64,000 nucleotides of DNA from Lytechinus pictus (Eukaryota; Echinodermata; Echinoidea; Temnopleuroida; Toxopneustidae): NCBI RefSeq assembly GCF_037042905.1, contig NC_087245.1, positions 28,336,001-28,400,000 on the forward strand. The letters are read 5' to 3'. Below are positions 12,701-22,890 of this stretch, one piece after another. Positions within the stretch are counted from its first letter, which is position 1. Each line of letters begins with the position of its first letter. A model generated the notes under the pieces. That model worked only from the letters and a program-made list of their open reading frames with translations. It had not been told where the DNA came from and ran no database searches. The translations under genes and the position numbers were made by a program.

Positions 12701-15700
12701 ATAACCATTTCTTATAAGCTTCTATCATTATGGGTGCAAACTCTGATTCTTACGTATGAAACTGCATGTATTTAGGTGTGGCCCCCTTGCCAAAAAAAAA
12801 AACACAGTGAGACACATGATGTGACAATATTGGTTTCACACTGTGGTCATTCTGTATTCACATTGTCATTCCACTGCAATAGATTGGAACAGTCTGTCAA
12901 CACTGTGGATTCTTACATATAGTGACTTTACCATAGAGGGAAAATTTGTCCCACTTAATCACAATGAAATACTTATGTGAACACGGTGTGACGCAAAAAA
13001 CAATCATACACTATATATTGTCATACCGTGTTCACATTACCAGTTTACTGAGACAAAGTGGGGCAGTTTTCACTCTGTGGTTTAGTCACTATGTAAAATT
13101 ATACAAAGTGTTGGCACTTTGTACCACAGTGTAAAAACGTGCTCCGGTTTATGGCAGTGAAATGACTATGGGAACACACTGTGGATCACAGTATTGTCAC
13201 ACTGTGTTTCACGTACAGTGTGGTGATTATTGTGTTCTTTCCGGCAGGGCTATTGCAGTCTTACCCGCATATAATAGGTCGCCCCATAAAACATTTCAGG
13301 AGACATTTGAATTCGGTGCATTTTTGCATTCTTTCAAATAGTATCTACTATTCATTACATTTTAGGCATATGCTATACACATAAAAAAACATATGGAATG
13401 AAACAATATATGGTTATACTAGTTCATTGATGATTTTCAAAATAATTAACAATTTCCTGTGTATGAACTATTTTTAAAGCAGCAGTTACCCAAGCTATTT
13501 AATAGTATAATAACAGAGTTTACCAGTATCCCGGGACTATGATGATTATTCTGGATATAGGCCTACAAAAAGGTCATTAGATTATTTATTTCATGATAAT
13601 TCTTTCATAAGTACTATACCCATTATTTTTTGTTGTTTTTATTTTTTAAAAACCCTGTTAAATATAAAAATCTTTATTCACCTTTCACTTCCACTTGAAA
13701 AGTACATCTGTAATCTGGGAAATCGGTGATGAATACCGTTACGTCAGTCACACCAAGGTCAAAGGTTGTCCCGTTCGACGGATTAGAGGTCAAAGGGAAA
13801 AGATCAATACGATTCTCACTTGGAAAGTCCCAGATGACATTGGCCGTTGTCACATTCTCATCATTAGACTGAGAAAAACTTGTTGGACACACCGGATTGG
13901 CTGAAGAAAAAAAAAAGAAAAGAAAGTACGCTGAAGTTAACGCAAACAGTTCTGTAATCTTTACAAAGTTTATATAGGGAAAATTTGATATACTTGTACG
14001 TTCTTTTAAAGAATGTATGGCCATTTGAAATAACTACATGAGAAAGAGAATGGTATATGACTGAATAGAGCAGCATTCATCTTACCCAAAACAACAAGTC
14101 GAAAGGTGCAGTCTGTAGAACCACTGAGCATTGCCGTGATGTTGTATATCCCAACCGTGAAAGTGGTATTATCTGCTGGGTCGTATATGACGTTTTCTGG
14201 AGAAGTGACGTTGGTTGCGTAACGAACTGTCACGTTACTGGACCAGTCGGGTGCCTGAATAATTTGATCTTGACATTCCATTGCCAAAGCTATATAAATT
14301 GATTTTTTAAAGAGAAATTAAAGCGAGATATCGGATTATAACACTGATACGACACATTTGTTAAATCGTGGAGCTCTGTGTTAATAGCTCCATGGTTAAA
14401 TCAATGCTAAGTTTACATTAGCTACGATCATCGTACGAAGGATTCTATACTCTTTTAGGGGGCATTATTGTAGATGCCTACGAAGTTAATGGTTGATATA
14501 TTTAGGCCCATCGTACGAGTCAGTGTGTTCGGCATTGTAGAAGGCCAAAGAAAAAAACCCCAAAAAAAAAGACCGCACGGAGATCGTATAGATACTGTAC
14601 GACGTCCCTTCCTTGACCATTACGATAGCCTTAGCTGCGCTAATCGCAAGAAGCCCCTTTACGATGTGTTTATAGGGCTACGTTCTCCCGATTTTGACAA
14701 TTGCGTATACCTCCGGGCTGAACATAATCGTATTCTCTGTACGATGACCGTAAATCCGTAAGAAGTAAATACGACGAACGTGAATACGTACATAATTCTT
14801 ACGATTCGTATGCCATCATACGAGTAGCAGTACGCGATCATCCTACGATAATCGTAATACGAAATAATGTTAACAGTTTATGACAAATCGAATATGAATA
14901 CCAAAAATAAATGTATACTTTTGCCTAACGATTTTTTAAAACTACATCGAGTACGTTCTTTTGTTTAAACATGAAACTTGGAAGATTATTATGTCAAAAT
15001 GGCATGTAACACTTAAATGCATACCAGGGAAGGAATCACAGAGAAGAGGTTGGGAGACCAGCCTCTATGAAAAAAAATTAAGGAGGGGGCGGATAAAAAA
15101 AAAACTTTAAAAGATGACAGAAGTTAATAAAAGATGACAGAAGTTAATAAAAATGAAAGGTATGGGCTCTTATTATTCAATTGAGAGAGAGAGAGAAGGG
15201 GAAAAACGTAAACTATAGTTTGTCGAGCACTCCGCCCCCTATCAAAATATCTTGATGATGCGCCCCTGCTTCAATGTGAACTTTTCCCCAGTGTGTCAGG
15301 AATGTTGAATTGTCTGTAACCATTCTTTCTTGCTTCAACGATAAAGCTCCTTTTGCCGGAAACATATTGGTAAAACAATTAATTTAAAGGGGAATCCAAC
15401 CCAAATAAAAACTTGTTTTTATAAGAAGAAGAAAAATGAGACAAGTTGATAGGTGAAAGTTTGAACAATATTGGACAAACAACAAGAAAGTTATGATTTT
15501 TTTAAAGTTGTAAATATTGGTAATCACTATACCCATGGAGACTTCAAATTGGCCGCATATGGGGTGTCATAGTGATGTAAGGCAAGGACTACTCTTCCAT
15601 GTACTCCAATACATATTGTGGCTAAAATGTCATTTTCCCAAAAAGTTTTATTTCAAATTATATTTTTCTTTCATATGAGGACATAAAAATATACTACCTG

Positions 15701-18700
15701 GATTATCTTTAGATTACTGCCCCAGGGGAATGGGTACTTAGCAGAAAACCACAAATCCCTGATAATAAAGTACATGGCCTATGGGAAAGTTGTCCTTGCC
15801 CCTTGTCATAATTTACTTACCCAGTTGCCAATTTGAAATCTACATACTATTAGTGATCTCAATTTAAAAGCAGCTATAACTTTCTTATTCCTTGTCCGAT
15901 TTCTTTCAAACTTTCGCCATTCTGTTTAATTTATTTTTCTCCTTCCCAACACAACATTTTATGGCAAAGGCTGGATTCCCCTTTAAACTTACTAAAACCC
16001 AAGTTCATAATGCACAAAACCTTTCTATAGTTAAAAAAAAAAATCTATGAAACAATCAAATTAAATCAATATATTGACACAAAAATACATGGAACGAATT
16101 AAAAACATAAGAAAATATACAATATACATGAATGATATATTTTGTCATTACTTTAAGACGGTATATGAACAAAGTGTTTGATTTTTCACAATAAGGTTGG
16201 TTTTTGAAGGGTGTGCGCGGTTAAATTATACTATATATATACATGATTTTTTTGCTATTTCAATTTGTTTTAAACTTGCATGCTCTACTTATTTTGTTTT
16301 TCAATGCAATGTGTGCAAATAAAATGTATATTAAATTAGACCATTTCATGGATGGTCTGGCATGGTTTGTAGGAAATCTGTTTGTGAGAAAAACTTTAAG
16401 TACAGAAGAAAAATATTTCAACAAAAATATATCATGCAATTCGGAATTTATTTACATTTGGCAAATAAAAAAATTATCCACTACCCGTTTTACAGCTACA
16501 TGTTGACTATTTGTTCTTTCTCCCTTTTCTATGCCGGTGTAGCGGTGATCTAGTTCCACCAGCGGATACGGTATCCGCCTGTTCTTAACGGCAGATATCG
16601 TTCATTACTCGGAACCATATCATATCTGCCGGGTTGACGCGGTTTGATTTTCTTATTATTTATTTTCATATTAAAGTATATAAATTTAAAATGTCAGGTC
16701 CTATACAATTTTGAAGGAAATGGGTATCTTGTGCATGCAGAACGAGAAACGATAGCAAGAACGATATCTGCCGAAGAGAAATTTGTTCTGAATCCTTCAG
16801 AGTACTGTTGGAACACGATCCGCCGGCAAATAGTGGCCTAGAACCGTATTTTGCTATAGCACCGGATCCACCGCTACACCAGCAGTCAATTCCCCCTTCT
16901 TCATTCCAACTTCCTCCCCTTCCCCATCTGCATCCAATTTTGGAATGCTCTTCCTAATCAAGTAAAAAGCAGTTTTCTTCACTTTAAGATTGCATTAAAG
17001 AAGCACCTAAAACTGGAATCTACTCGAGAACTGTATTACCAGTAAAAATCACACATTTTGTACAGTTGGTTTTTAGTATTGTAGATAATTTAGGGTATGA
17101 TAAAATATAATTCTTGTTTTATATTAGGTAGATTATTGTTTGCTTCAGGTATTTGCAAATTATTTGACTGATGGATATGTATTTTTTAAAACCATATTCC
17201 AGTACTTGTAGTAATGTATGTTTAATGTTTTTTTTTACTAACAATATAGGACCCCATTGGAAATAAGCCTTTCGGCTTTCATGGGCTATCCTGTCAAGGT
17301 ATTCTTCAATTTCATTGTCACCTGTGATATTCTTGGCGAATAAAATCAATCCATAGATCTATCAATTTTCTATCTTCTTGTCATATATACAGTATTTCTT
17401 CCTTCCCATATTTCTCTCTCTCCCTTCCCATTCTTCCTCTTCTCTCACTCTTCAACTCTCTCTCTCTCTCCCTCTCTTCTCTTTCTCTCTCTCTCTCTAT
17501 ATCCGTTTCTACCATAAACGGGTGCACAGAAAACGTTATCACACCCTTCAAGAGTCGAGAATCTGTTTTCTTCTTTATATAAAAAAAATGGGAAAAAAAC
17601 CCAGAGGTGTTTGCATTGTTATTCATTTTGTAGATCACACGTCCCATTGTCACGCTCACATCCATCTCTATTGTATCGTTATATGGGCGTATAGCAGAAT
17701 AAATATTTGCCGATCCAAAATGGTGGGTACCAGTCCAAGTTTTTTTGTGTTTAAACAAAAAAAATTAGTACTACATATTTTCCAAGGAAAATAAGACAAT
17801 GGGACAAGGATGAATAAAGGACACCAAAACTCATACCTCACAGAAATGACATTCATTCGTGACTCACTATTTTCTAACATTTTTAAATACGTCGTCTCAT
17901 TGCTACTAATCTTTATTAGTGACTGTCATTTAAAAAAAAGGCGAACTAATATTTCGATACAGGAAAACACATCCATTTATCATTTTATACAGTCATGCTT
18001 ATAAAAGAAGTCGTATAACAGAAGGGTTTTCACAAATGCTCCCAAAACTTAGTTGACACTTTACTTTCATTTATATACTTGTAACATTAATTTTCATTGA
18101 TATCTCTAAAAAGCACTGAACAATTAAAAACATTAGAATGGTAATTTATGTCGTTAAAACTTGGAAAATCAATGCGATTCCTCACAAATTTCAAAAACTT
18201 CTGTAATTCTCATAAAACTTTCATCTACACTATGACAAAAAAAATATATGTTTGTCGTTATCAAAAATAATCTAAACAACGCTGTTTACAATGTGAATCG
18301 CACAGTAGTTGTTTAAATATTTTAAACAAGTGTTTAAAATCTTAAACAACAGAGTATAAATTCAAATATTCAATTATCAATCATTTAAGCATGGTTGTTT
18401 TAAACTGTTTGAATAACTACTGTGCGATTCACATAGTAAACAGCGTTGTTTTAATTATTTTTAACAGAGTATAATTCATGAAACTCACTGTTATGGTTCT
18501 GTAATTTAAACTGCATGGAAAGCAATTCGTGTTTGATTAAATGGACCCACTTTTCGCAAAATTCAAGAACCTCCGGAATTTTGCTTAGTATCTTACATAG
18601 CCACACAAGAAAAGTGTATAAAGATTAATGTATAGGCCTATGCAAAGAAGAAATACTTTAAAAATATCATATATACAGCATGAACCAATTCTGAGTAGAT

Positions 18701-18985
18701 TTTCAGAAGATAAAATATGACCGCATGGCCACAAATGTACCCCTCATAAAGAGGTAATCCACGATATAACACACACGCACATACATACATCCCCCATCAC
18801 TCAAACACACCTAACTTATTGTGAATATTCCCCCCCCCAAAAAAAAAAAAAAAAAAAAAAAAAAAATGCTTCATATCAAGAAGAGGAAATATCTTACACT
18901 GTTGCGATAAAGACATGGCGACCAAAGCAAAGAAGAACACGAGACTGATAGTCTTATGTCCATCTTCACATTTAAACCTCATCAT
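610..18985 (-). CDS. HYR (hyalin repeat) domain secreted protein, 5' part of gene
   Basis: Ten exons can be joined on the minus strand into one open frame of about 670 codons: 18898-18985, 14086-14289, 13682-13900, 11529-11756, 10700-10954, 9766-10035, 9044-9295, 3962-4210, 2229-2353 and 610-730. Exon 1 encodes a signal peptide; the rest encode eight HYR domains (about 68-90 residues, with paired Cys, 'CP' near the start and a Y/T-x-x-D-x-x-x-x-x-x-C-x-F ending). All joins are in frame. Seven domains are single exons bounded by phase-1 introns, which suits exon duplication. HYR domains adopt an Ig-like fold and in sea urchins occur in hyalin and other extracellular adhesion or recognition proteins, so a secreted or cell-surface role is likely. 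No stop or transmembrane segment is seen before the window edge, so the 3' part is missing. The gene lies head to head with the Trf cluster. Exact identity (hyalin itself, or another HYR protein) is not resolved. Confidence 0.75.
1146..1500. mobile_element. Two adjacent hairpin MITE copies
   Basis: Two tandem palindromic modules (about 1146-1325 and 1327-1500), each beginning GGGCC(G/A)TTTCATAAAGC. Each pairs TTAAGAGCGACTTTAAGAAC with its reverse complement about 100 bases on. The second has a poly-C run in its loop (1424-1434). Confidence 0.65.
1531..2129. mobile_element. Palindromic TTAA-type MITE
   Basis: 599 bp with TTAA at each end and inverted termini AAGGACAAGTCCACCCCA / TGGGGTGGACTTGTCCTT; arms pair over more than 150 bases. 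A TTAA target and no coding capacity suggest piggyBac-type mobilisation, which is inference. Confidence 0.75.
2229..2353 (-). CDS. HYR gene exon 9, first half of HYR domain 8
   Basis: 125 bp. It has a phase-1 acceptor (ACACTCCAG) but a phase-0 donor (GTAGAT), unlike the other exons. It encodes DPAPVLSCPSEMIINS through DEITVTDDTPVT, the N-terminal half of a HYR domain. Joined to 610-730 it completes the domain. The open frame here is too short to stand out without the splice context. Confidence 0.6.
2818..3675. mobile_element. Hairpin MITE with partial second copy
   Basis: A complete palindrome at about 3296-3675 starts CCGTGTTTACACTTAATCGG and ends with the near reverse complement (CCGATTAAGTGTAAACATGG). 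It contains shorter palindromes such as TCGCGGTTCTGAACCGCGA. A partial left arm of the same family is at 2818-2960. The stretch between (2961-3290) holds no gene. Confidence 0.65.
3676..3905. repeat. Polypurine tract (GAA/GGA-rich)
   Basis: About 230 bases almost wholly A and G on the plus strand, inside the intron just downstream (in transcript terms) of HYR exon 8. Confidence 0.7.
3962..4210 (-). CDS. HYR gene exon 8, HYR domain 7
   Basis: 249 bp, phase 1 to phase 1, with acceptor TTGGTAG and donor GTAATG. It begins DTELPVVDCPDDINVFVG and continues with ITDNSGMVT, the loop VPSHQSGDSF, and VTDEAGNVGLPCIFIVSV: a canonical HYR domain. A large foldback transposon begins only about 27 bases upstream of its 3' splice site. 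Confidence 0.85.
4238..8283. mobile_element. Foldback transposon with tandem-repeat termini
   Basis: About 4 kb. The left terminus (4238-4640) is an array of CGTTAATCCGAAAACGAAAT-type repeats starting GGTTACACTTCGTAATTCCG. The right terminus (about 7925-8283) is the same array inverted. The interior has no intact gene but many GCGAGCGCGAAGCGCGAGC-type blocks (for example near 6040, 6550, 6665, 6780) and poly-G runs, and carries a SINE. Long inverted termini built of short tandem repeats define foldback elements. Confidence 0.75.
6260..6473 (-). mobile_element. tRNA-derived SINE inside the foldback element
   Basis: Minus strand: head GGGGCGTTTTGGCCCAGTGG with A box at 6453-6463 and B box GGTTCGAATCC at 6409-6419, a conserved-looking core (CCAGGTGAGGTGAATGGGTA) and a TAATAATAATA tail at 6260-6272. 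It is a different family from the SINE in the Trf units. Confidence 0.75.
8284..9043. other. HYR gene intron remainder with GAT microsatellite
   Basis: No gene or transposon recognised in 8284-8880. An imperfect (GAT)n tract with GGT interruptions fills 8888-9006. Confidence 0.5.
9044..9295 (-). CDS. HYR gene exon 7, HYR domain 6
   Basis: 252 bp, phase 1 to phase 1, with a pyrimidine-rich acceptor ending CTCTCTCAG and donor GTAGGT. It begins TEDNENPVISGCPANRTRW and ends VTYTATDLVNRQDTCEFYIT. It is a canonical HYR domain with the DNF and SSHWP elements. Confidence 0.85.
9766..10035 (-). CDS. HYR gene exon 6, HYR domain 5
   Basis: 270 bp, phase 1 to phase 1, with donor GTATAT. The acceptor (TAAAG before GTGCAACT) has a poor pyrimidine tract, so the 5' boundary is less sure. 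It begins ATDTEAPRLDDGVTCPSTV and ends TQVLYVAADSAFNMNTNC plus IIDVIVNG. At about 90 residues it is the longest HYR domain here. Confidence 0.7.
10036..10699. other. HYR gene intron with short repeated motifs
   Basis: AT-rich intron. GACAAGTTGTTAAAACTT and related pieces recur in both orientations between 10190 and 10400, perhaps an old palindromic element. No gene seen. Confidence 0.35.
10700..10954 (-). CDS. HYR gene exon 5, HYR domain 4
   Basis: 255 bp, phase 1 to phase 1, with acceptor CTGCAG and donor GTAAGA. It begins DGSPEIMNCPSNI and ends with FDLGTTKVTYTFRDENG followed by SSKCVFLVSITS. Both conserved Cys residues are present. Confidence 0.85.
11529..11756 (-). CDS. HYR gene exon 4, HYR domain 3
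   Basis: 228 bp, phase 1 to phase 1, with acceptor CTAG and donor GTAAGC. It begins DEQPPWLTCPESL and contains the classic HYR core: ASDNSGKV, SSSHSPGS, TYTAVDGSGNSATCSFNLTIV. This is one of the clearest HYR matches in the window. Confidence 0.85.
12040..13260. repeat. CACTGTG/CACAGTG-rich degenerate repeat region
   Basis: About 1.2 kb in which GTGTTCACAT, CACAGTGTGA and CACTGTGG variants recur dozens of times in both orientations at irregular spacing. No coding capacity. It sits in the intron between HYR exons 3 and 4. Confidence 0.5.
13682..13900 (-). CDS. HYR gene exon 3, HYR domain 2
   Basis: 219 bp, phase 1 to phase 1. The acceptor follows a pyrimidine tract ending TTCTTCAG; the donor is GTGAAT, weaker than the others. 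The domain begins ANPVCPTSFSQ and ends DFPDYRCTFQVEVKG, with the conserved Cys pair and a T-x-F-D-L-G-V-T-x-V core typical of HYR. Confidence 0.75.
14086..14289 (-). CDS. HYR gene exon 2, HYR domain 1
   Basis: 204 bp, phase 1 to phase 1, with acceptor ATATAG and donor GTAAGA. It encodes a diverged HYR domain with one Cys near the start (MECQDQ) and the C-terminal pattern ending TDCTFRLVVLG. It has several N-glycosylation sequons (NVT, NTT, NIT). It is shorter than the other HYR exons. Confidence 0.65.
14400..14880. repeat. TACGA-rich palindromic region
   Basis: TACGA/TCGTA recurs about twenty times over 480 bases, with partially pairing ends (GATCATCGTACGA and GATCATCCTACGATAATCGTA). It is probably a decayed palindromic element in intron 1. 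Confidence 0.4.
15384..15986. mobile_element. Palindromic TTAA-type MITE
   Basis: 603 bp bounded by TTAA, ends AAGGGGAATCCAACCCA and GGCTGGATTCCCCTT. The interior includes CCATGGAGACTTCAAATTGG and ATGGGGTGTCATAGTGAT, which match the short element in the Trf units (25788-26001). Confidence 0.75.
16536..16880. mobile_element. MITE with GGTGTAGCGGTG termini
   Basis: 345 bp with perfect 12-base inverted ends, and inner motifs ATCTGCCG and CGGCAGATAT repeated in both orientations. No coding capacity. Confidence 0.55.
16881..17350 (+). mobile_element. LINE 3' end remnant
   Basis: Plus-strand codons 16938-17045 read FWNALPNQVKSSFLHF, then FKIALKKHL and a stop. W-N-x-L-P followed by F-K-x-x-L-K-x-x-L is the usual C terminus of LINE ORF2. 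The following AT-rich DNA with CCCATTGGAAATAAGCC is likely its 3' UTR. Confidence 0.6.
17381..17500. repeat. TC-rich low-complexity tract
   Basis: Nearly pure (TC)n/(CTCTCC) from about 17400 to 17500. Confidence 0.7.
18264..18470. mobile_element. Short palindromic MITE
   Basis: Two arms of about 50 bases (CAACGCTGTTTACAATGTGA at the left, TCACATAGTAAACAGCGTTG at the right) enclose about 100 AT-rich bases with TTTAAAC motifs. No gene. Confidence 0.6.
18829..18866. repeat. Poly-C then poly-A homopolymer run
   Basis: About 9 C followed by 28 A, near the start of HYR intron 1. Confidence 0.7.
18898..18985 (-). CDS. HYR gene exon 1, signal peptide
   Basis: Starts at tandem ATG codons and encodes 29 residues: a basic stretch (Arg3, Lys5, His10, Lys11), then the hydrophobic core ISLVFFFALVAMSLSQQ, typical of a cleaved signal peptide. 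It ends one base into a codon at a strong donor, GTAAGAT, giving a phase-1 intron that matches the acceptor phase of the first HYR exon at 14289. The intron is about 4.6 kb. The first Met of the ATG-ATG pair was chosen; the second would also serve. Confidence 0.7.
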
Positions 18986-20057
18986 GACTATCCGATATCT
19001 TAGTTGTCAATCCTTGGAAAACATTCCATGCAATGATTCAAATCTGTTTCTATACTATTTCTCCCTTCCTCTTGGCGAGTTGAAAAGGGCGTATCTCTTT
19101 GAATGATAGGAACCCGGAATGAAACTCCAGTTTATCGACGTCAGGAACGAACTTAGCAGCAGGTATACTGCAGGTGCACTGAAGCATGCTCTTAACTCCT
19201 TCGGGCGGGACCAAGGTGCGGATATGGTGCTATTATTTCTGATTGGCAAGCAGAGAATAGTTCACCTGATTCGTTGTAATAATAATAATTATTATTAGTA
19301 TTATCATTACTATTATCATTATTATTATCATTATTACTCTTACTATTACTATTATCATCATTACTATTATTATTTTTGGCAAAAAGAAGCTGCTGAAAAC
19401 TGCTTATCTAATAAAAGAGAGCCAATGGAGTAAATTAGAAAGTCAAAAAGGGGCCTAAGCTTTCGATCCTAGCAGAATCTTCGTCGGAGGCAAAATGACA
19501 AACATATAAAGTGGAACAACCATAATATAGACCACAGACAAGCTACAGCAACACTAGAAACAAGGAGACAAAAGGGGCATTAGTGATTATTATTATTATT
19601 ATTTTTATCACTATTATTATCATTAATATTATTTATTATTATTACTATTATTATATTTATGTTTAAGGGCGGGAGATACATTTTGTTAGGAGTGTGTGAC
19701 GCGACTTTCTTAAAAGAGTCCATTTTGCCCCTGAAAGTTGATCAAAAATATAATAATAATATAATAATATGTCCATTTATATGAGCGCAGTTATGTGCAT
19801 ATACTCAACTGCGCTTTGATACTTGATTTTTATTTTTTATTTTGATTTATTTATTTCCACATTCCAATAACAAAAGTTTATACAAGTGTAATAATTTTTT
19901 CTCAGCATAACATAAGCTAATGACATAAAGAATAACAAATGCATACATACATTCTAACAATCTACTTGAAATATATCTGTACCTGTTAATTTCTTTTTTC
20001 CTAAATTATTAAAACAAATAGCAGAAAAAAAATATATACATATATACTTTGTATCAT
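18986..20057. other. HYR gene 5' flank with trinucleotide repeats
   Basis: Presumed HYR promoter region; no clear TATA box was identified. (ATT)n/(ATC)n microsatellites lie at 19270-19376 and 19590-19655. Between them, 19440-19580 contains CTAAGCTTTCGATCCTAGCA followed by GAATCTTCGTCGGAGGCAAA, which resembles the 3' end of a Penelope-like retroelement. Confidence 0.4.
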
Positions 20058-20146
20058 ATTATTACCCCGGCTGTAGCTGAGACGCCATATTAATATGCGC
20101 TCTGTTTTTAAGTCCGGAGACTAATCCACTGGGCCACAATGCTCCA
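20058..20146 (-). mobile_element. Internally deleted SINE fragment
   Basis: Same family as the SINE at 6260-6473: it retains the 3' end (CCCCGGCTGTAGCTG next to ATTATTA) and the A-box part of the head (CCACTGGGCCA), but the core and B box are missing. Confidence 0.6.
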
Positions 20147-20419
20147 CGTTGATAGATAAGTTTATAGATTTTAATTTTTGTTACCTTTGTAACATGTGCA
20201 AATATGTTAAACCAAATTTACTTCTTAGCAGAGGCGAGATTTCCCTACGTCACACAGTGTCGTCAACATCATCTAATAACTCTGCATCATTGGGCATGAT
20301 TTCACATGATTGAAATCAAAAGTCATCTGGGTCAAAGAAGAATGACCATGCATCAAAAACTCGGCCAAGGATAAGATTTTAGATTCCAAGATGATTTTGA
20401 ACGCATTGAGTTAAATTAC

Positions 20420-21404
20420 CGGGTCATTCGCTATTCCGAAGATTCGTTAATCCGAAAACGAAATAAGGTTCGTTAATCCGAAAACGAAATAAGGTTCGTT
20501 AATCCGAAAAATGAAATAATCTGTGGCGAAGCCGGTAACAAAAAAGGAAGGACAGGAGGGGGGGGGGGGGTAGAAACAGCGTTGCTGTTTGATTGTTATG
20601 AAGATGGGAAGGCAGGGGCGGCGGAACGTATTTTTGTTTGGGGGCAAAGCCAAATGTCAAAATGGGCATTTGGAACAAATGAAATATATACCCTTTTGAA
20701 GTACAATTATAATACATTTTAGGTTAGAAAACCACAAAACAGATGCCATTTTAATAGTAATTAGGCACTGTAATTAACCAAAGAGTGAGTTTTACAACTT
20801 TAGATTTGAAAAAAATCCATATCGATAGCTCGCTACGCTCTCTCGCTGAAAATAAAGCCTAAATAGATATCTTATCATAATTATAAATCACTTCAAAAGG
20901 CTTTGCTAAACTAAAAATTACTTCAAAACAAACGACTTCACGCAGATGATATTTTCATGGTGAAAGTATCCGTTTGCACCGTAATGCCCATTTTGACATA
21001 TATTATATTCTCTTCTGTCTTTGCCCCCCCCCCCCAAAAAAAAAGAGAAAATACGTTCCGCCGTCCCTGCCCTCCCATCCTAAAAAAAATTGAACAGCGG
21101 TGTTTCTATCCCCTCCCCCACCACTCTTGCCCATCCTGTTTCCCGACTATGTCACTTATCGGATTAACGAACCTTCGGAATAACGTATACCTTATTTCAT
21201 TTTCGGAAAAACAAACCTTATTTCGTTTTCGGACTAACGAGCCTTCGGAATAACAAACCCTATTTTGTTTTCGGATTAACGAACCCCTTTTCGTTTTCGG
21301 ACTACGAACATCGAGGTATAGGCAATTTACGTGTTTCGGAATTACGAACCTTCGCAATATAGAACCTTCGGAATAACGAACCTACGGAATTACGAAGTGT
21401 AACC
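20420..21404. mobile_element. Short foldback transposon, same family as 4238-8283
   Basis: Termini of CGTTAATCCGAAAACGAAAT repeats at 20430-20515 and inverted at about 21155-21404. The right end TTACGAAGTGTAACC is the reverse complement of the left end at 4238. The 0.6 kb interior shares the poly-G and GGCGGAACGTATTT blocks with the long copy. Non-coding. Confidence 0.75.
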
Positions 21405-21427
21405 AAATTACCAACACACACACAATA

Positions 21428-22197
21428 CAGTGCGTCCCAGAAAAAACGAAACCGAGATTAAACGATGATTTATCATAACTTAATCACAAATACAATAGAC
21501 AAATGACCTACCAATGTAAAGCTTAGAATCTCTTCTTTCATCTGATATTACTTAGATTATTCCTCATTCACGCATGAGTGAGCAAAAACAATTTGAAGAA
21601 AGGATACCAAAAACTCATTTTGCGGGGGGTATCTGAATTTCAAAAAGAAAATCACATGACTAAAAAGTTCAATATTTGCTCTTTTATTTGATATCTTAAT
21701 CACAAAAAATGGTCAAGTAGTAAAAAAGTTATGATCCCTCGAAACAATGCTTGTATTTCCATAATTTCACCGGTTTCCCACTGAAGCTATCGCACGGTAA
21801 CAAAAGACTTAATGCATGGCTGAGTTTGAATGCTAGCCTGTAAAACCTCTTCATTTTATGAAATTATTGAAATTCAAGCCTTATTTCAAATAACCAGAAC
21901 TTTGTTATTTCTTGACCATTTTCTGTGATTGAGGTATCAAATTAAAGAGCAGATATTGAACTTTTTAAAAATGTGGTTTTCTTTTTAAAACCCAGATACG
22001 GCCCGCCAAGTGACATTTTGGTATCCCCTTTTCAAATTGTTTTTGCTCACTCATGCGTGAATGAGAAATAATCTAAGTAATTTCAGACGAAAGAGGAGAT
22101 TCTAAGCTTTAAAATGGTAGGTCATTTGTCTATTGTATTTGCGATTAAGTTATGATAAATCATCGATAAATCTCGGTTTCGTTTTTTGTGGGACGCA

Positions 22198-22200
<3 letters not shown>
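21428..22200. mobile_element. Long palindromic mariner-like MITE
   Basis: 773 bp, an almost complete inverted repeat. Ends CAGTGCGTCCCA and GGGACGCACTG, flanked by TA on both sides. TA duplication and CAGT ends suit mobilisation by a Tc1/mariner transposase. No coding capacity. Confidence 0.8.

Positions 22201-22234
<34 letters not shown>
22201..22234. repeat. (TA)n microsatellite
   Basis: Seventeen TA units directly abutting the mariner-like MITE, perhaps grown from its TA target site. Confidence 0.85.
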
Positions 22235-22237
<3 letters not shown>

Positions 22238-22890
22238 AACATTTTATGTATTCGAGTCTGTGTTATACTTTATACTTCATAAAAGAAAAAATGTATTATT
22301 CAAGCACTAGCTAGCATACTGAGCGAAAAGTTCTGTCCCATCCCATGACCCCCCCCCCCTTTTTTTTTAAAACATTTTATTGGCAGAAAATTGCTTTCGG
22401 AAAGAGTGGTTACCTTTCACCTCTTTATTGTTCTTGTCAGAAAATCATTGCCCCTCCGTTTAAGGTTTTCCGGGTACACGACTGCATTTAAAACCGAAAG
22501 AAAAAAGTGTACTTATATCCGCTAGATTGTAGGCCACGGTCTGTGGTGTCATCCAAAACATGGCTCTACAGGATATCCGAACCGATATCCGAAGATGACG
22601 TAATACCACCCGGTACCATGCACTCTCTAAAACAATGAGCAATAAATGTATACAAATGAAAGTTGACCAGTTCACCCTGATCATGTTTTGATATTGAAAA
22701 AAGTAACCAGGAGAGCATTTCATGAAACAATAAAGACAGTGATTTCTACTTACAAGTGTTATAAGCTACTGAAAATCCTTGCATCTGATTGGCTTAGAGC
22801 AAATTTGTCCAGTGAAAAACCATTGACAACGTAACTCATGAAACGTTCCCCCGGTAAATAACAAACTAAAATAGCAATAAAATGATTCAA

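Noticed and set aside
17378-17794. 138-codon plus-strand open frame and its 125-codon antisense partner
   Set aside because: Both depend on the TC microsatellite; no domain recognised and no splice or promoter support.
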